NCBI GenBank assembly: GCA_020002185.1
Contig: CM034531.1
Span: 89,899,121 to 89,963,120, forward strand
Length of the DNA: 64,000 nt
Reading direction: 5' to 3'
Origin: Paraescarpia echinospica
Lineage: Eukaryota; Annelida; Polychaeta; Sabellida; Siboglinidae
Shown in pieces: positions 10,927 to 22,024 of this stretch (within the stretch, counting starts at the first letter, position 1; each line of letters opens with the position of its first letter). Below the pieces are notes generated by a model that saw nothing but the letters and a program-made list of their open reading frames with translations, was not told the DNA's origin and ran no database searches. The position numbers and the translations under genes are program-made.

Positions 10927-12365
10927 ATGAATACCATTCATGTAAGTTACTTGTCTTTGTTACGTGCATGGTGTAAACAGTAATAAAACTCTTGTTACAA
11001 GTTGTACAATGCGTTTGACACCAGAAATTTCCCAAGAAATTCCAGACGATTTAATACTTTGTACCAAAGTGTAAATATAAATCGGTCTCGCTTTACGCAC
11101 TGTAGTTCGTTTCCTTCTTCTTCTAATACCCTGTGATGTTTTCTTTGCTCTTACGCAATCTTTCCTGATTCATTTTCTCCACATGTCGTACCTATCTCAA
11201 TCTTTTCTAAAATATTTTAATTTAGTTTTTTTTTTTAGCCAATCTTTTGTCTCAGTTCCATCGTCCACTCTATTTTTAAGGAATATTTTGCATATTCTTC
11301 GGACCAACTTGTTTTCTGCTACCTGTAGCCTATCCCTGGTACCACGCCGGCTTCCAACACTTTTCCCGTTAGTTGGTTCTTTAGCTTACTGTCCCACATA
11401 ATGCCTTCCGTCCTCCTCTATGCTGCCGCTCTAGCTTGCAACCAGTTCTCTACATCCACAATACTTCATACATCCCCATACATTGTTCCGACCAATATAC
11501 AACGCCGTTCAATTGGTCAATGATGTTTCTGTTAACAATTATATATGCAGATCCACCTCCTGTTCAGCTATCCGCATTATTTCAGACTTCTCTAGATTAA
11601 TTCGGAGTTCGTGTTTTCTAAAGGTTTTGCTCCATTCTTGCAATATTTGTATTGTTATTCTTTGTTATTGGCCACCAGTCTGCAGTATATATGACCTGAA
11701 CTTGTCAGATAGTTCTACAGGTCTACTGCAGGGTGGCTGCTTTCGGTACAGTTTTGTGACGTCAGTTTTGAAACGTTTCAGGTGGCGATCCTGCTGGCGA
11801 CTTTCGTCGCTGTCGTTTACTCGGTTCCGACGAATCGAAAAGGTACACTCTCCGCATTTAAAACTAATTATAACTATTTATATGTTAATTTTATTTGAAA
11901 AATTTAAGTAGATTTGTTAACTTAATCTTTACCATCATCAAAGAAACTTGATATATGCAGCTATTTGTTAATAAACTTTAGAATTGTACTAGAAGAAATT
12001 ACGAATTGTGATGGCATCCTTAAACTTTTTTTTGTACAATAATTTACGAATACGAAGTGTGTTTGTTAGTGGTCGTGTGTATGTATGTGCGTTCGTGCAT
12101 GTGTGTGCATAAGGGCTTGCGTACGTCGATGCGTATGTGGGAGGAGGCTACCGAGCATTATTGTTCTGTGTTACCGATAGATCCAATATGAATAGTTTCA
12201 GATGTGGAGAGAGAGTATCAAGGATGTATGCACGTCTGCGACAAAGACCTCGCCTATTGCATCTTGACGTGTGACAACGAGCTTAAAATTAATAATGACG
12301 TCAACGTTTGTGAGAATACGTGCTTCGCATACAAAGAATACTGCGTTGTGCACTGTTTTCATTAA
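10927..12365 (+). CDS. Secreted two-module cysteine-rich peptide gene (three coding exons, 79 aa)
   Basis: The coding exons are 10927-10941 (ATG plus four codons, MNTIH, then GTAAGT), 11782-11842 (CAG acceptor; hydrophobic segment VAILLATFVAVV followed by YS, then GTACAC) and 12202-12365 (TTTCAG acceptor to TAA). Phases are 0 and 1 and all joins are in frame. Residues 1-19 form a signal peptide with likely cleavage after Ser, and a short stretch precedes the cysteines. The mature part has eight cysteines spaced 3-6-3-12-3-6-3. It is two matching Cx3Cx6Cx3C halves with Tyr before the third Cys of each half. Such spacing fits two helices clamped by disulfides and recalls nemertean B-type neurotoxins, but the peptide is acidic where I recall those being basic. 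The role is inferred: venom, mucus defence or signalling. A 5'UTR exon seems to begin at 10907, only 6 bases after transposon sequence ends. AATAAA follows at 12519. Confidence 0.85.
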
Positions 12366-12518
12366 CAGTTGTATCACAGACTTTCTCCAACAAGAAGTCT
12401 TCCTGCGTATGAAGGAGACTCGCATTATCTTCATTGGCTAATATGCCTTGTATATATGACACACTCAACATCTCAACTACTTGCCCGAGAAAATGTGAAA
12501 TATTTATTTAACCGATAC

Positions 12519-12524
12519 AATAAA
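12519..12524 (+). other. AATAAA polyadenylation signal
   Basis: Canonical hexamer 154 bases after the stop codon of the peptide gene. The equivalent position in the orphan copy (about 28227) reads AATAAG. Confidence 0.5.
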
Positions 12525-13384
12525 ATAAAGGAAATACTATTATCTTGTTGAATCATTATTGTTTTATGTTTCTGCTGCCCAACTCATATCGTTTATTAGA
12601 ATAGAATGGACAGTATTCATGACAATTGATCAGAAGAAAAGTTTTTACAAACATAACAACAGTTGGACTCTTGAGAAACCAATGGCTAAATAGGTATACC
12701 TCCCCTTCTGGTGATTCTGATCAGAATGGTAATCATGTTGTTGCGTAATCTTGTACACACATTGAATCTTCCCTTGATGAGTAGATGTACTCATCTTGAG
12801 AAAATGGCGGACTCTCCGGCCTAGCAGCTAATGCTGGACTCACATAAACGATAGATTAATCTCAAATTGAATCTTTGAACCGTTCTCACATAATTACACA
12901 AATTGGGCAATAGTTAATACAACAGGTGTTTACCTATACAGTTCATAGACGTTGCTTATTACACAGTTGCCTACGTATCCGTGGAATATACATTGTTCCT
13001 TTACTTTAAGTGAAGGACGATGAACTGAAAACAGCCTGCACCATGAGAACAGTGAGATAAGTGAGCGGGGATCAGCTACACCGGTCTACATGATAGTTGT
13101 ATGGCTGCAACGCGGATTTCACATCATTATAATCAGTACTACGTCTAACTTCCAGCAGCTCTAGATCGCTAAACCATGTTAATCAAACCACAAACTGCTG
13201 TTTCACGAAATGTTTGGTTTGGGAAATTAAAAATCTAGTACAGGGCTGTAATAATCTCCACAATAACATCATATATATATTTCACCTGTCTACTGCGAAA
13301 CACCTAAAATTACGAATTACCCGATTATCCAACGAAAACACACAACACACAATTATCGAAGTAGACTCCTTCTTTATTTAAGAT

Positions 13385-13500
13385 AGAACCCGGTTCGAAT
13401 CCTATGCTGCCGTGTAAAAACCATGGGAATGTTCGTTCACTCTACGTTGCTCCAGTTCACTCAGCTGTATGATTGAGTTCCTCGTTATAGACAGTGACGG
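13385..13500 (+). repeat. tRNA-derived SINE remnant
   Basis: A box-B-like CGGTTCGAATCC is followed by CTATGCTGCCGTGT and a GTTCACTCTACGTTGCTCCAGTTCACTCAGCTGTATGA tail domain. This order fits metazoan tRNA-derived SINEs. A copy sits at the same place in the other block (29240-29345), so the insertion predates the segmental duplication. Confidence 0.55.
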
Positions 13501-13950
13501 ATATCCAACGGTTAGTCTTGGCGCATTAATTGCAGCTTGGCTGGATGCTTCCCAGATAAGTTAAGATGGTGTTCGATCGAACAGGTCTACTAGTGAGTAA
13601 ATTATCTTTGTTCAATCCTGAGGATTAAATACTGCGCTATAAAATAACTTACATTTAGCTAAATGTTGAACGTTGAAAAATAATATTACGGTGATTAATG
13701 ATTTATAATTCAATGTACTACTATGTAAATTGAAACCAACCACGATACCTAGAATAGTATAATCTATATAATAATACGATTAGTTTGGAGTAGGTCTTAT
13801 TTTAAGTTTATCACCACCCTTGCCCATGCATCGAACCACCACTTTCTATACTTGTTCGCTTCCTTTGGACATGGAAGTTATTAAGAATTTTCAGTAGACT
13901 GATTGAGTAGTCAGCAATTGTAAAGTGGCAACACATGCACTTGCACACGC

Positions 13951-13959
13951 AAACACACA

Positions 13960-14035
<76 letters not shown>

Positions 14036-14210
14036 CGGAAACACACAAACACATAAACACACAAATACTCAAACATACACACACACGTACACGCACACAA
14101 GCACGTAAGCACTCACAAACATACACACACATAAACACTAACACACAAACATACACACATACACACACGCACGCACGCACGCACGCACACTCACACATAC
14201 ACACAAAGAC
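13951..14210. repeat. CA microsatellite, pure then imperfect
   Basis: A nearly pure (CA)n run covers about 13968-14031, followed by AAACACAT, CACGTACACG and CGCACGCACG variants. The duplicated block has (CA)n at 29385-29540. The overlapping Cys/Val-rich ORFs are artefacts. Confidence 0.95.
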
Positions 14211-16204
14211 ACTATCTCTGCTGAGTGTGTTGTGATGGTAACGTAAGGATACAATGTAGCAGTTCTTTAAAATAAACTATTAAAGTCATTATGACAGTTG
14301 CTTCTGCACGAGTGACGTTTTTTGTAGTACTTTGTAAATTGTGTTACAATAAGCGTCTTTGGGTTGACCAATGATTTCTCATTGCCATTTGAATATATAT
14401 GTATATTCCGCGTAAGATGTACATGCCATCAAGCCATCAACATATCTAGATAAAGGTAAACATGTTCAACAAAACGCTCCTCGTAGTCACACTCAGGATC
14501 ATGTTTACAACCACAAAACAAATTCTCAGTTAATATGATGAAGTGTGATTAAAGGTTTAGAGCTACACGGAACAATAGCCTTACTAAAATTCCGCAACAG
14601 AGATACGACACAATCACGAAGTAATCACATAGTATTCTTGGTGCTATTGTGAGGACAAGTAAACACATCTTATTTCGGCTGTACAAAACCAATATTTGTA
14701 TCACGATCACGATATATAACTGTGAAGTGAATAAGAGTAATGGAAGTGACAACGCGTACAACCAGTGTAACAATGATGGCAATGCCAGTGATAATGATGA
14801 TAAATACAAAGACAGTAAGGACAATGACAGTGACAATTTTAGATTTAATTATTATTTTGTATTATATATTTTTTATTGTATGCTCGTGGAATGTTTGATG
14901 TGACTGTATGTTTTAACACCAAATCACATTCCTAATTGTCATGTATTGTATGTCGATCATGGCAATAAAGTATCGGTATCAATGAGAACAACGTAAAAAG
15001 TACAAAAGAATGCCAGTGATACCGAGGACAAAGTGAATGACAATGAGGAAATATACCGTCATAATATGGACAGTGACCATGAGCAAAATGGCTATGACAG
15101 TTGGGATACTGCCTATCATTTGCGCTCAAAGAATGGTCGCCATCCTAGTAGTGTCAACAAACATTCTGATATGCTATGGAGAACGATGCCATATGCAACC
15201 GCAAATAGTGTACGTATACCCTGGTCAACGGCGTAAACATAACTCCCTCCCCGAGTAATGATGCTCGGTATCAGATTATCCTGTTGCATTCCTGCTGTAG
15301 GTCACGTCAACACAGATATTCGATACTAGTGAGGTCATACCGTCTTCTTCTATCCATTTGGTCATTTGCGGGATGCGGTAAAAACATCTCTGTCCATTTC
15401 GTCATCTCAATGATATTTCAACCATATTTCGCCAGAATTTTTAGCAGAGAGCTTTAAGCAGCACTTCCAAGTAGGACGGTTAGCTTGATGTTGAAAAGAG
15501 GTATTACATGATTTTATGTAATGCTAGATTTACGTTGAAAGTTAAGGCTAACGCGTTTTGAATTGTTTGAGCTGTGACAATTTAATATGTTAAAATAGCA
15601 TAAGAAACTGACACAAAATCGACTACTTTGTTACCAAACATAATATATGAGAACAATGTATAAGTATAATCAGCACTGGGTACGATGTCAAATACCAGTA
15701 ACACCATTGAGTTTAAACATTGCCTTTCTAGAGAAAATTCCATATATGAAAATATCACAACATATCACAACTGTATTAGCTATTGTTTCTTCGTATCAAA
15801 ACTCCCCATATTTAACCATGTTCACTGTTTGGAGGTACATCATATGTAACATACCAAAACATTTCAGTCAGATATTCTCATCAAGCTCCATGTTTGTTTG
15901 TTTACGATACTGACAGCACGAATATGACAAGACGCGTGCGACACACGCGTCGTTTCATAAATTTTTAAACGAAGCGCGAGTCGGTTGTCGTTAAGATGCA
16001 ATACAAATAAACTGTTGGCGCACTGAGAAACAAAGTGCAGAAAATCTTGAGCAGATTCAAAGAAACTTGGCAGGGGTGATGGGGTTATTCATGTCTTTTG
16101 ATATACATTGATTTAAACAAACGACGCCCGAAGGAATTACACCATGTTTGTTGTGGTAAATAATACACTAATGACTGAAGTGTTATTGTTGCATAGTAAT
16201 TGTA

Positions 16205-18665
16205 ACCCCGAAAATGGTAGGTAAGAAAATAAGGGCTATGAAGCATAATAAATCACCAGGAGTGGATGCGATTACGCCCAAACTGCTAATGGAATGTAAT
16301 ACACCGCTTCAACAGACTCACAGAAAAGCCTGAAACTAGAAGCACAGATAAAGACAGCACAAATAAATCAGCAAAGAACAGTCTGGAAAACTCTTCTGAA
16401 GCTGGATATAAATGTGTTTGTTTAAACGCAAGGATCATAGTAAACAAAAGAAATGAACTAAACATTATGGTAGAAGATATTTACCCTCACATAATAGGTA
16501 TAACCGAATCATGGACCACCACCGATATATCAGATGTCGAATTTGGACTGACAGGATGTGTAATGTTTAGGAAAGATAGAATAGGAAGAAAGGGAGGTGG
16601 AGTTATTTTTTATATTAAAGAATCTGTCCAGGATTATGAAATAAAATTAGAAAGAGAAGCAGATTGCGAAGAAGCTGTACGGTGTAACATAGTTACAGGA
16701 AACTCATTGTTTACAGTTGGGTTAGTTTATCGAAGTCCAAACATAAGCATAGAAGAGAATGAAAAATACAAAACGCTATAAGGGAAGTGAGCAAACGGGA
16801 CTGTAGTATTATGGGGGATTTTAACTATGGGCATATACAATGGAAATCTCTTCAGAGTATGGGGAGTGGGGACCACAAGTTTTTAGTTTTAGTTTAAGAT
16901 ACTTTTCTTTCTCAACATGTGCTAGAACCAACCAGGGGGGAGAATGTGTTAGTAGTTTTGTTCTCACAGAATGAATTAGTTGACAATGTCAAGATATGTG
17001 AGCCACTGGGGAGTAGTGATCACAACCAGATACATTTTACCATCAAAGTAAAATCAGAAAGGAAGAGTAAAAAGCAGTATAGGATAAATTTCCACAAAGG
17101 AAGGTATAAGGACATGAGGAAATATTTAGCAAAGATAGACTGGAATAACACACTGAAAAATAAGACAGCAACAGAATGCTGGAATATATTAAAGAGTGAA
17201 ATTAAGTGCATAGTCGATAAATTTGTACCCTTCAAAAAACAAGGGAAACGATCCAAAAAGAAACACTTATCGAAAGAAGCCATTAGAAAAAATAAGTATA
17301 AACAAATGATGTTGAAGTCATATAGATGTACTGGAAATGATGAAGACTACAACAGTTATAAAGAAGCACTTAACCAAGCTACAGCTGAAATTATAAATTC
17401 AAAGAGAAGCTATGAACAACAATTAGCTAGTAATATAAAACATGATAGCAAGAGTTGTTATGCTTATGTTCGAAGCAAACAGAAAGTTCATGATCAGGTC
17501 GGTCCTCTAGAAGATAGTGCTTGAAATATAATATCAGAGGGATTCTTAACGGCAGAAGACCTGACTGAGTATTTTAGTTCAGTGTTTACCTGGGAAGATA
17601 TTAGTTCACTTGCTAGTACAAGAGGCTAAGTTCAAGGGGCAGAAAAGTCTATATAGGACAGTTAATTGTAACCCCGGAAATGGTAACTACAAAAATAAGG
17701 GCTATGAAGGATATAAAAATCACCTGGAGTGGATGGGTTTCCGCCCAAACTACTTTGCGGATGATACTTCTTTGCGGATGATGCAAAAGTGATTAGAAGG
17801 ATTAAAAATGATGGAGATATACAGCATTTACAAGACGATCTTGACAGGTTGATCAAATGGTCTGAAAAGTTGCAAATCTTGTTCAATTTTTGGAAATGTA
17901 AATGCCTCCACACAGCACATGGGAACGAAGATGTACAATATACAATGGGGGTACTGTAATAACTACTACTGTAAATTAAAAAAAACTTAACGTTAACCAT
18001 TAATGCTGATATGAAGGTTTCATAGTTGTGCGGAATTGCAGCTTCTAAGGGAAATCGTATCCTTGGGTTAATTAGTCGAAATATAGCGTGTAAGGAAAAA
18101 GAACTAATGATACAGCTGTTCAAAACAATTCATTTAGAATAGTGTATACAAGCGCGGAGTCAATATCGCAAGAAGGATATATATTTACTAGAAAGACTAC
18201 AGAAGAAAGCGACTAAAATGATACAAAAACTGAGGATCTTAGATATGAAATACGCCTAAAAGAACGTGGTTTAACAACGTTAGAGACCACGAGATCGAGA
18301 GGAGTGAGTGTTTAAAATATTGAATGGTTATGAAAATATTATTAGAAATATTGTTTTCTCAATTAAAAAAGATAAAAGGACTAGAGGACATGAAGTTACA
18401 TTAGTAAAGAAGCATTGTAGAGTAGATATAAAAAAAAGTTCTAATTTTCATAAAGGACACTAAATGAATGGAAAAGATTATGTGCTGATTGTGAGAGTGG
18501 TAGTAGCGTGAATATTGTTAAAAATAAAATCTATACATACCTCAGAAGGGCGGGATACAAATACATAAAAGGGTTGAACTCTCGTTAAGCAAAAGAGCTT
18601 CCTTGTCCACCTGCCATCTAGATTTAATTCTGGCATGGCTATCTTGTTAAATCTTGTTAACAACA
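16205..18665 (+). mobile_element. CR1/L2-like non-LTR retrotransposon, internally deleted
   Basis: A stray RT fragment (SPGVDAITPKLL-like) lies at 16205-16320. From about 16400 the endonuclease starts (GITESWTTTDIS, GRKGGGVIFYIKES, LVYRSPN), and it runs in pieces to about 17525 (KSERKSKKQYRINFHKGRYKDMRKYLAKIDWN). The reverse transcriptase jumps from VDGFPPKL straight into FADDAKVIRRIKNDG near 17750, so the fingers and palm core are deleted. The 3' end (about 18575-18660) has the family tail: an AAGAGCTTCCTTGTCCACCTGCC word and repeated ATCTTGTTAA. Related copies are at 26309, 30472, 32562 and 50340. It ends directly against the antisense peptide exon fragment at 18671. Confidence 0.85.
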
Positions 18666-18670
18666 ACAAC

Positions 18671-18736
18671 AACGCAGTATTCTTTGTATGCGAAGCACGT
18701 GTGCTCGCAAACGTTGACGTCATTGATAACTTTAAG
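18671..18736 (-). pseudogene. Antisense fragment of a peptide last exon
   Basis: The minus strand reads 22 codons matching the second Cys module of the last exons: a linker with NDVNV, then CEHTC, FAYKEY and C. Its left edge abuts the LINE tail through a short AAC-repeat stretch, and its right edge abuts the 498-bp repeat at 18738. It lacks the first module, acceptor and stop codon. It shows that another copy of the gene, in the opposite orientation, was cut at this junction. Confidence 0.9.
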
Positions 18737-18737
18737 C

Positions 18738-19235
18738 TCCTCCTCCATGAAACCGTGCTTTAGCACAGCAAATCAACGTATGCGGTCATAGCCAGGGATC
18801 TCTTGGTGAAGATGTCTTCCTATCGCGGTGAACAAATCCACTTGGTACTCGACTAGTACTACTCACCATTGATCAAAGACCCAGAGCGGAAACTGCGTCG
18901 TTCTGGAAATCATCACACATTCATCATCACTGGACCTCTACCAGGCGTCCAGGAACCGAGTGGAACGGAGCTCCTCAAGAACGGTGCATTCAAGGAAGAG
19001 TTTGCCGATTTCGTCATGTAGGAGTGGAAGAAACCACACTACGGGTCAAGGGAGGAGGACCCTGTTCGTATCATGTGGTGGTAAATGCATGGCGATGGAG
19101 ATCTACGGGGAAGAACTTGTACAAACAGAGAAACCGAATCATCTCCGTGGTCAGCACGAGGAGGCCGACACGCTCATTGCATTTTATGCAAGCAGCGTCT
19201 CCATCGGAAACTTGCTGGTGAGGTCAACTGGCACA
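18738..19235 (+). repeat. 498-bp direct repeat, right copy
   Basis: Gap-free partner of 10403-10900. Similarity ends on the right at GGCACA (19230-19235). After that this copy continues into the element protein, whereas the left copy continues into the peptide-gene 5' end. Confidence 0.95.
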
Positions 19236-19940
19236 GATGTACTCGCCATTTTTATCGGGCTTGTCAGAACGTCAGAAGGGATGAACATCATCATGGATTA
19301 TGGATCTGGAAACAACCGCAAATACATTGATGTGACAAATATAGCTGCCACCCTTGACGAGAGAAACCATGGATTCACGGATGCACTCGAGAATCTGCAG
19401 GCTTTGAAAGGATGTTGTGAAGCCCTTCCAACTAGTGGAAACGGATGTAGTACACCAACACGCGATGGCACTGCGGTCCCTGATCTCAAAAGCAGTCGAT
19501 CTAACAGCCATCACGTCATTTGTTTGCTTCCTGTATAGGTATAAGTGCACCGACGTCAACGAAGCGAGATACAGAGCCTTCATCAGAATGAGTGGTGGGA
19601 GTGAGAAGGAGCCACTGGCCAAGATCCGGAAAATCAAATGTGCATATATCCCCCCTTGTTGCAAGACTCTTACCAACCACATCATGAGAGTACACTTTGT
19701 TGCACGGATGTGGAAATGGGCCGACAAGCCTGACCCGACTTGCAAGGCGAGGCCCACTGACTGTGGATGGACAGAGAAGTGAGGCAGTTTGGAGCTGGAG
19801 TGGTTCCAAGGGAGTTCACTGCCGGAATATTTGTCAGCAACTCCCGTTGATGCCGAGGACGTCATCGGAGCGATGGTCAGTGAAGATTCGAACATCTGGA
19901 CAGACGATGACAGTGACGAGGGCAACGAAGATACCTAAGC
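18738..19940 (+). pseudogene. Central to C-terminal part of the PIN/FEN-like element protein
   Basis: The first 498 bases duplicate 10403-10900, here with an extra TAG stop at 19018-19020. The frame from about 19090 reads through HEEADTLIAF, STGTDVLAIFIGLV (a plausible second acidic block), IIMDYGSGNNRKYIDVTNIA and, after a shift at about 19410, KPFQLVETDV...AITSFVCFLYRYKCTDVNEARY, IPPCCKTLTNHIMRVHFVARMWKWA and DPTCKARPTDCGW. A further shift gives the acidic tail near 19830-19935. These blocks are the C-terminal part missing from the left copy. The protein type is known to me only as an amplified hypothetical family in invertebrates. Confidence 0.6.
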
Positions 19941-20250
19941 ACTAGTCCTGTGTATGTCGCGTCTGTACTGATGATATACCTTTTTCAAAATATATTCATG
20001 CGTCAGCACTTTAATATAAAAACGAGGCTAACCTAGTATCTCCTTTCGCGTCTCTAGCAACTGTATGTGAGCAACATGGTTTAATGTTGTTCTCCCTGTT
20101 GCTTCTCCGATGCTAGGAAAGACACAATTCTATAATTCCATTATTCCCCAAAAGGATATTGATCTTCAAAAAGTGTGGTTTAAAAAGATTAAAAGAAATC
20201 CCGGTACAAACTTCCAGATATGTATCTTGTTGTGATCATTGTTTAGTATC

Positions 20251-20282
20251 GTTGCGTGTCCTAAGTTCTTAGGACACGCAAC
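20251..20282. repeat. Perfect 15-bp inverted repeat with 2-base loop
   Basis: GTTGCGTGTCCTAAG, TT, then CTTAGGACACGCAAC. It lies about 300 bases after the end of the element protein, before the minisatellites and the right terminal repeat. No U-tract follows, so it is not a bacterial-type terminator. Confidence 0.9.
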
Positions 20283-20479
20283 CTAAGGGTTGCTTCTTGT
20301 TTGATCTTCTGTTTGACCACTCCGGTGAACATTTATGTTGAACTTGCAGCTACAATAGGCAGTAAACCTGGCTGGTATGATGTTTGTGTTTATAGACGAT
20401 TATATTTGAGAAAACCAACTCGATACCTGATTGCCACGGAATTTCGCGATGGACGTACTTGGGCAACTATAGTATACAT

Positions 20480-21075
20480 ACTTACCTTGTAAGATGTGGT
20501 CATTAACACAAATTGTGCCAAACTGCCCCACAACAGGTAATTGTCCCATGTCCCACCGCTGGAAATTGTCCCAACGAAGGTAAATATCTCACCAGGGGTA
20601 ACTGTCCCACTACAGGTAACTCTCATGTGTACCATCACGGGTAGCTCTCCTGGTCCACCAAAAGTAACTGTCACATCTCCCACTATAAGTAATTGTCCCC
20701 AGTTCCACCGCAGGTAACTGCCCCCCACAGGAAACCGCCCCGTCTCACTGCAGTAACTGTTCCACCAGAGGTAACTCCCCTCTCTTCTACTGCAAGAAGA
20801 TATTTGATCAGTTATCCTGTCGCGTCTGTACTGACGATAGTGTGCTGAAGACATATGAACAGTTGCCCTGTCACGTCTGTACTGATGATGTGTGTGGTAA
20901 AGATAACATTTTAACAGTTATCCTGTCGCGTTTGTACGTACTGATAAGCAGATTGAACAATTATTCTGTTGCGTCCGTTGAGAGTGCTGTAGATATGTAA
21001 ACAGTTGTCCTATCGTGTCTGTACTAATGATGGACGTGCTGAAGATATAATTATGAACAGTTAACCTATTACATA
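20480..21075. repeat. Two degenerate minisatellites inside the right end of the element
   Basis: From about 20480 to 20790 the unit is around 30 bases with GGTAACTGTCCCACY.C as a core. From about 20800 to 21075 the unit is around 60 bases with CAGTTATCCTGTCGCGTCTGTACTGATGAT. One unit of the second type lies earlier, at about 19955-19985. There is no ORF of note. Confidence 0.8.
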
Positions 21076-21129
21076 GTCATGTGCATCACTAAGTTCATTT
21101 GTAATGTCTCAATTGTATTAACACAACTG

Positions 21130-21620
21130 TTCTACAACGGTGTCATCTACTGCACTACCAAAATCCGCCAGGTGTTTGCGCAGATAAATACAGTTTCAAC
21201 AATCTTTAGGGGTTGTTGTCAGGGGGATTCCACAACTTAAAGTTGCTGGCATTGGTTATTCCGTACTTGGGAAACACCAGCGAAACTGTTGAAACTGTTT
21301 TTAGCCTTGGCACCGTTCACATAAATAAAGGTACTTTTTGGCTCACATCGGGGCTGCTGTCAGGGTAGTTCATTGGTCGTTCCGTACTCGGGGAACACTA
21401 AGGAAACTTTTGAAACTTTGTTTTAGCCTTGGCGCTGTTGACGTAAATAAAGGTGTTTTTCGCCCACTTCAGTAGGTGATTTAGGGGGCATTCCACCACC
21501 CAAGACCCGGCAACAACTAAATTTTGTGATGTGCGGGATGGTTTTCTAAAACATGGGGTGAGACACTTTGGCCTTTTTTACATAAATAAAAGTGCTGGGC
21601 TCCCGCTCTGACATTATGTC
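21130..21620 (-). repeat. Right terminal inverted repeat
   Basis: Its reverse complement has the same ordered words as 9044-9570, including GTACCTTTATTTATGTGAAC, CCAAGGCTAAAA, CCCCGAGTACGGAA and the terminal GACATAATGTC. Small insertions and substitutions make it clearly older than the 498-bp internal repeat. Confidence 0.85.
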
Positions 21621-22024
21621 CTCTCGGCGACGTAGTTTTAAGTTTAGTAATCCATTTCGATTCTCAGTTGTGTTTATAAATAAATCGTTTCCAGTGAGGC
21701 GACATCCGAAAAGGGCCCTGATTCAAAAATGGCAACTGTCAAATTTGGACAGTGAGTGACCAGCTCCTTTAATAATGGTTGGCCATTTGTGTGTCATTGT
21801 AATGCCGTATGTCCGACCTATGATTGTTTAGACGTGTACTAAGTTAGTGGCCAGTCTCACCCACGTATATTGCTGAACAGGCGCTGCGGGTAATTAGGTA
21901 AACAACTTTGGATGACCCGCAATTGTTGATCTTGTTCTGCGGTGGACTCGTTGACGGCGGTATAGGTAAAGTCTACAAATGTGCTACAGGCTACACCCTT
22001 TTGAACTGACATTTCACGGTTTCT

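Larger units (their letters stand above)
12366..15910. repeat. Segmental-duplication block P (3' flank of the complete peptide gene)
   Basis: It aligns block by block with 28072-30471. Shared landmarks include AAGAAGTCTTCCTGC, TTTTATGTTTCTGCTGCCC, GGACTCTTGA.AAACCAATGGCTAAATA, TACACAAATTGGGCAATAGTTA, a SINE remnant, a CA tract, TCACGAAGTAATCACATAGTATTCTTG and CATTTGCGCTCAAAGA.TGGTCGCCAT. The distal part also aligns with 85-900. No further exon is seen. A GACAATGAC/GACAGTGAC-rich stretch at 14740-14835 repeats imperfectly. Confidence 0.85.
9044..21620. mobile_element. Composite element bounded by about 500-bp inverted repeats, with an internal peptide gene
   Basis: The left end (9044-9570) and the reverse complement of the right end (21130-21620) match over about 500 bases, and both start at a GACATTATGTC-like word. 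Just inside the ends lie the N-terminal part (9643-10900) and the C-terminal part (18738-19940) of one PIN/FEN-like protein. They share a 498-bp direct repeat. Merging the repeat would give an element of about 4.24 kb. The added 8335 bp carry a complete secreted-peptide gene, its duplicated flank, a LINE and an antisense exon fragment. I cannot see a clear target-site duplication. The mobile-element class is unknown. Confidence 0.7.

Noticed and set aside
10403..19235. 498-bp repeat as target-site duplication
   Set aside because: Target-site duplications are usually a few to some tens of bases; 498 bp needs another mechanism.
20251..20282. Rho-independent terminator
   Set aside because: No U-run follows and the setting is eukaryotic.
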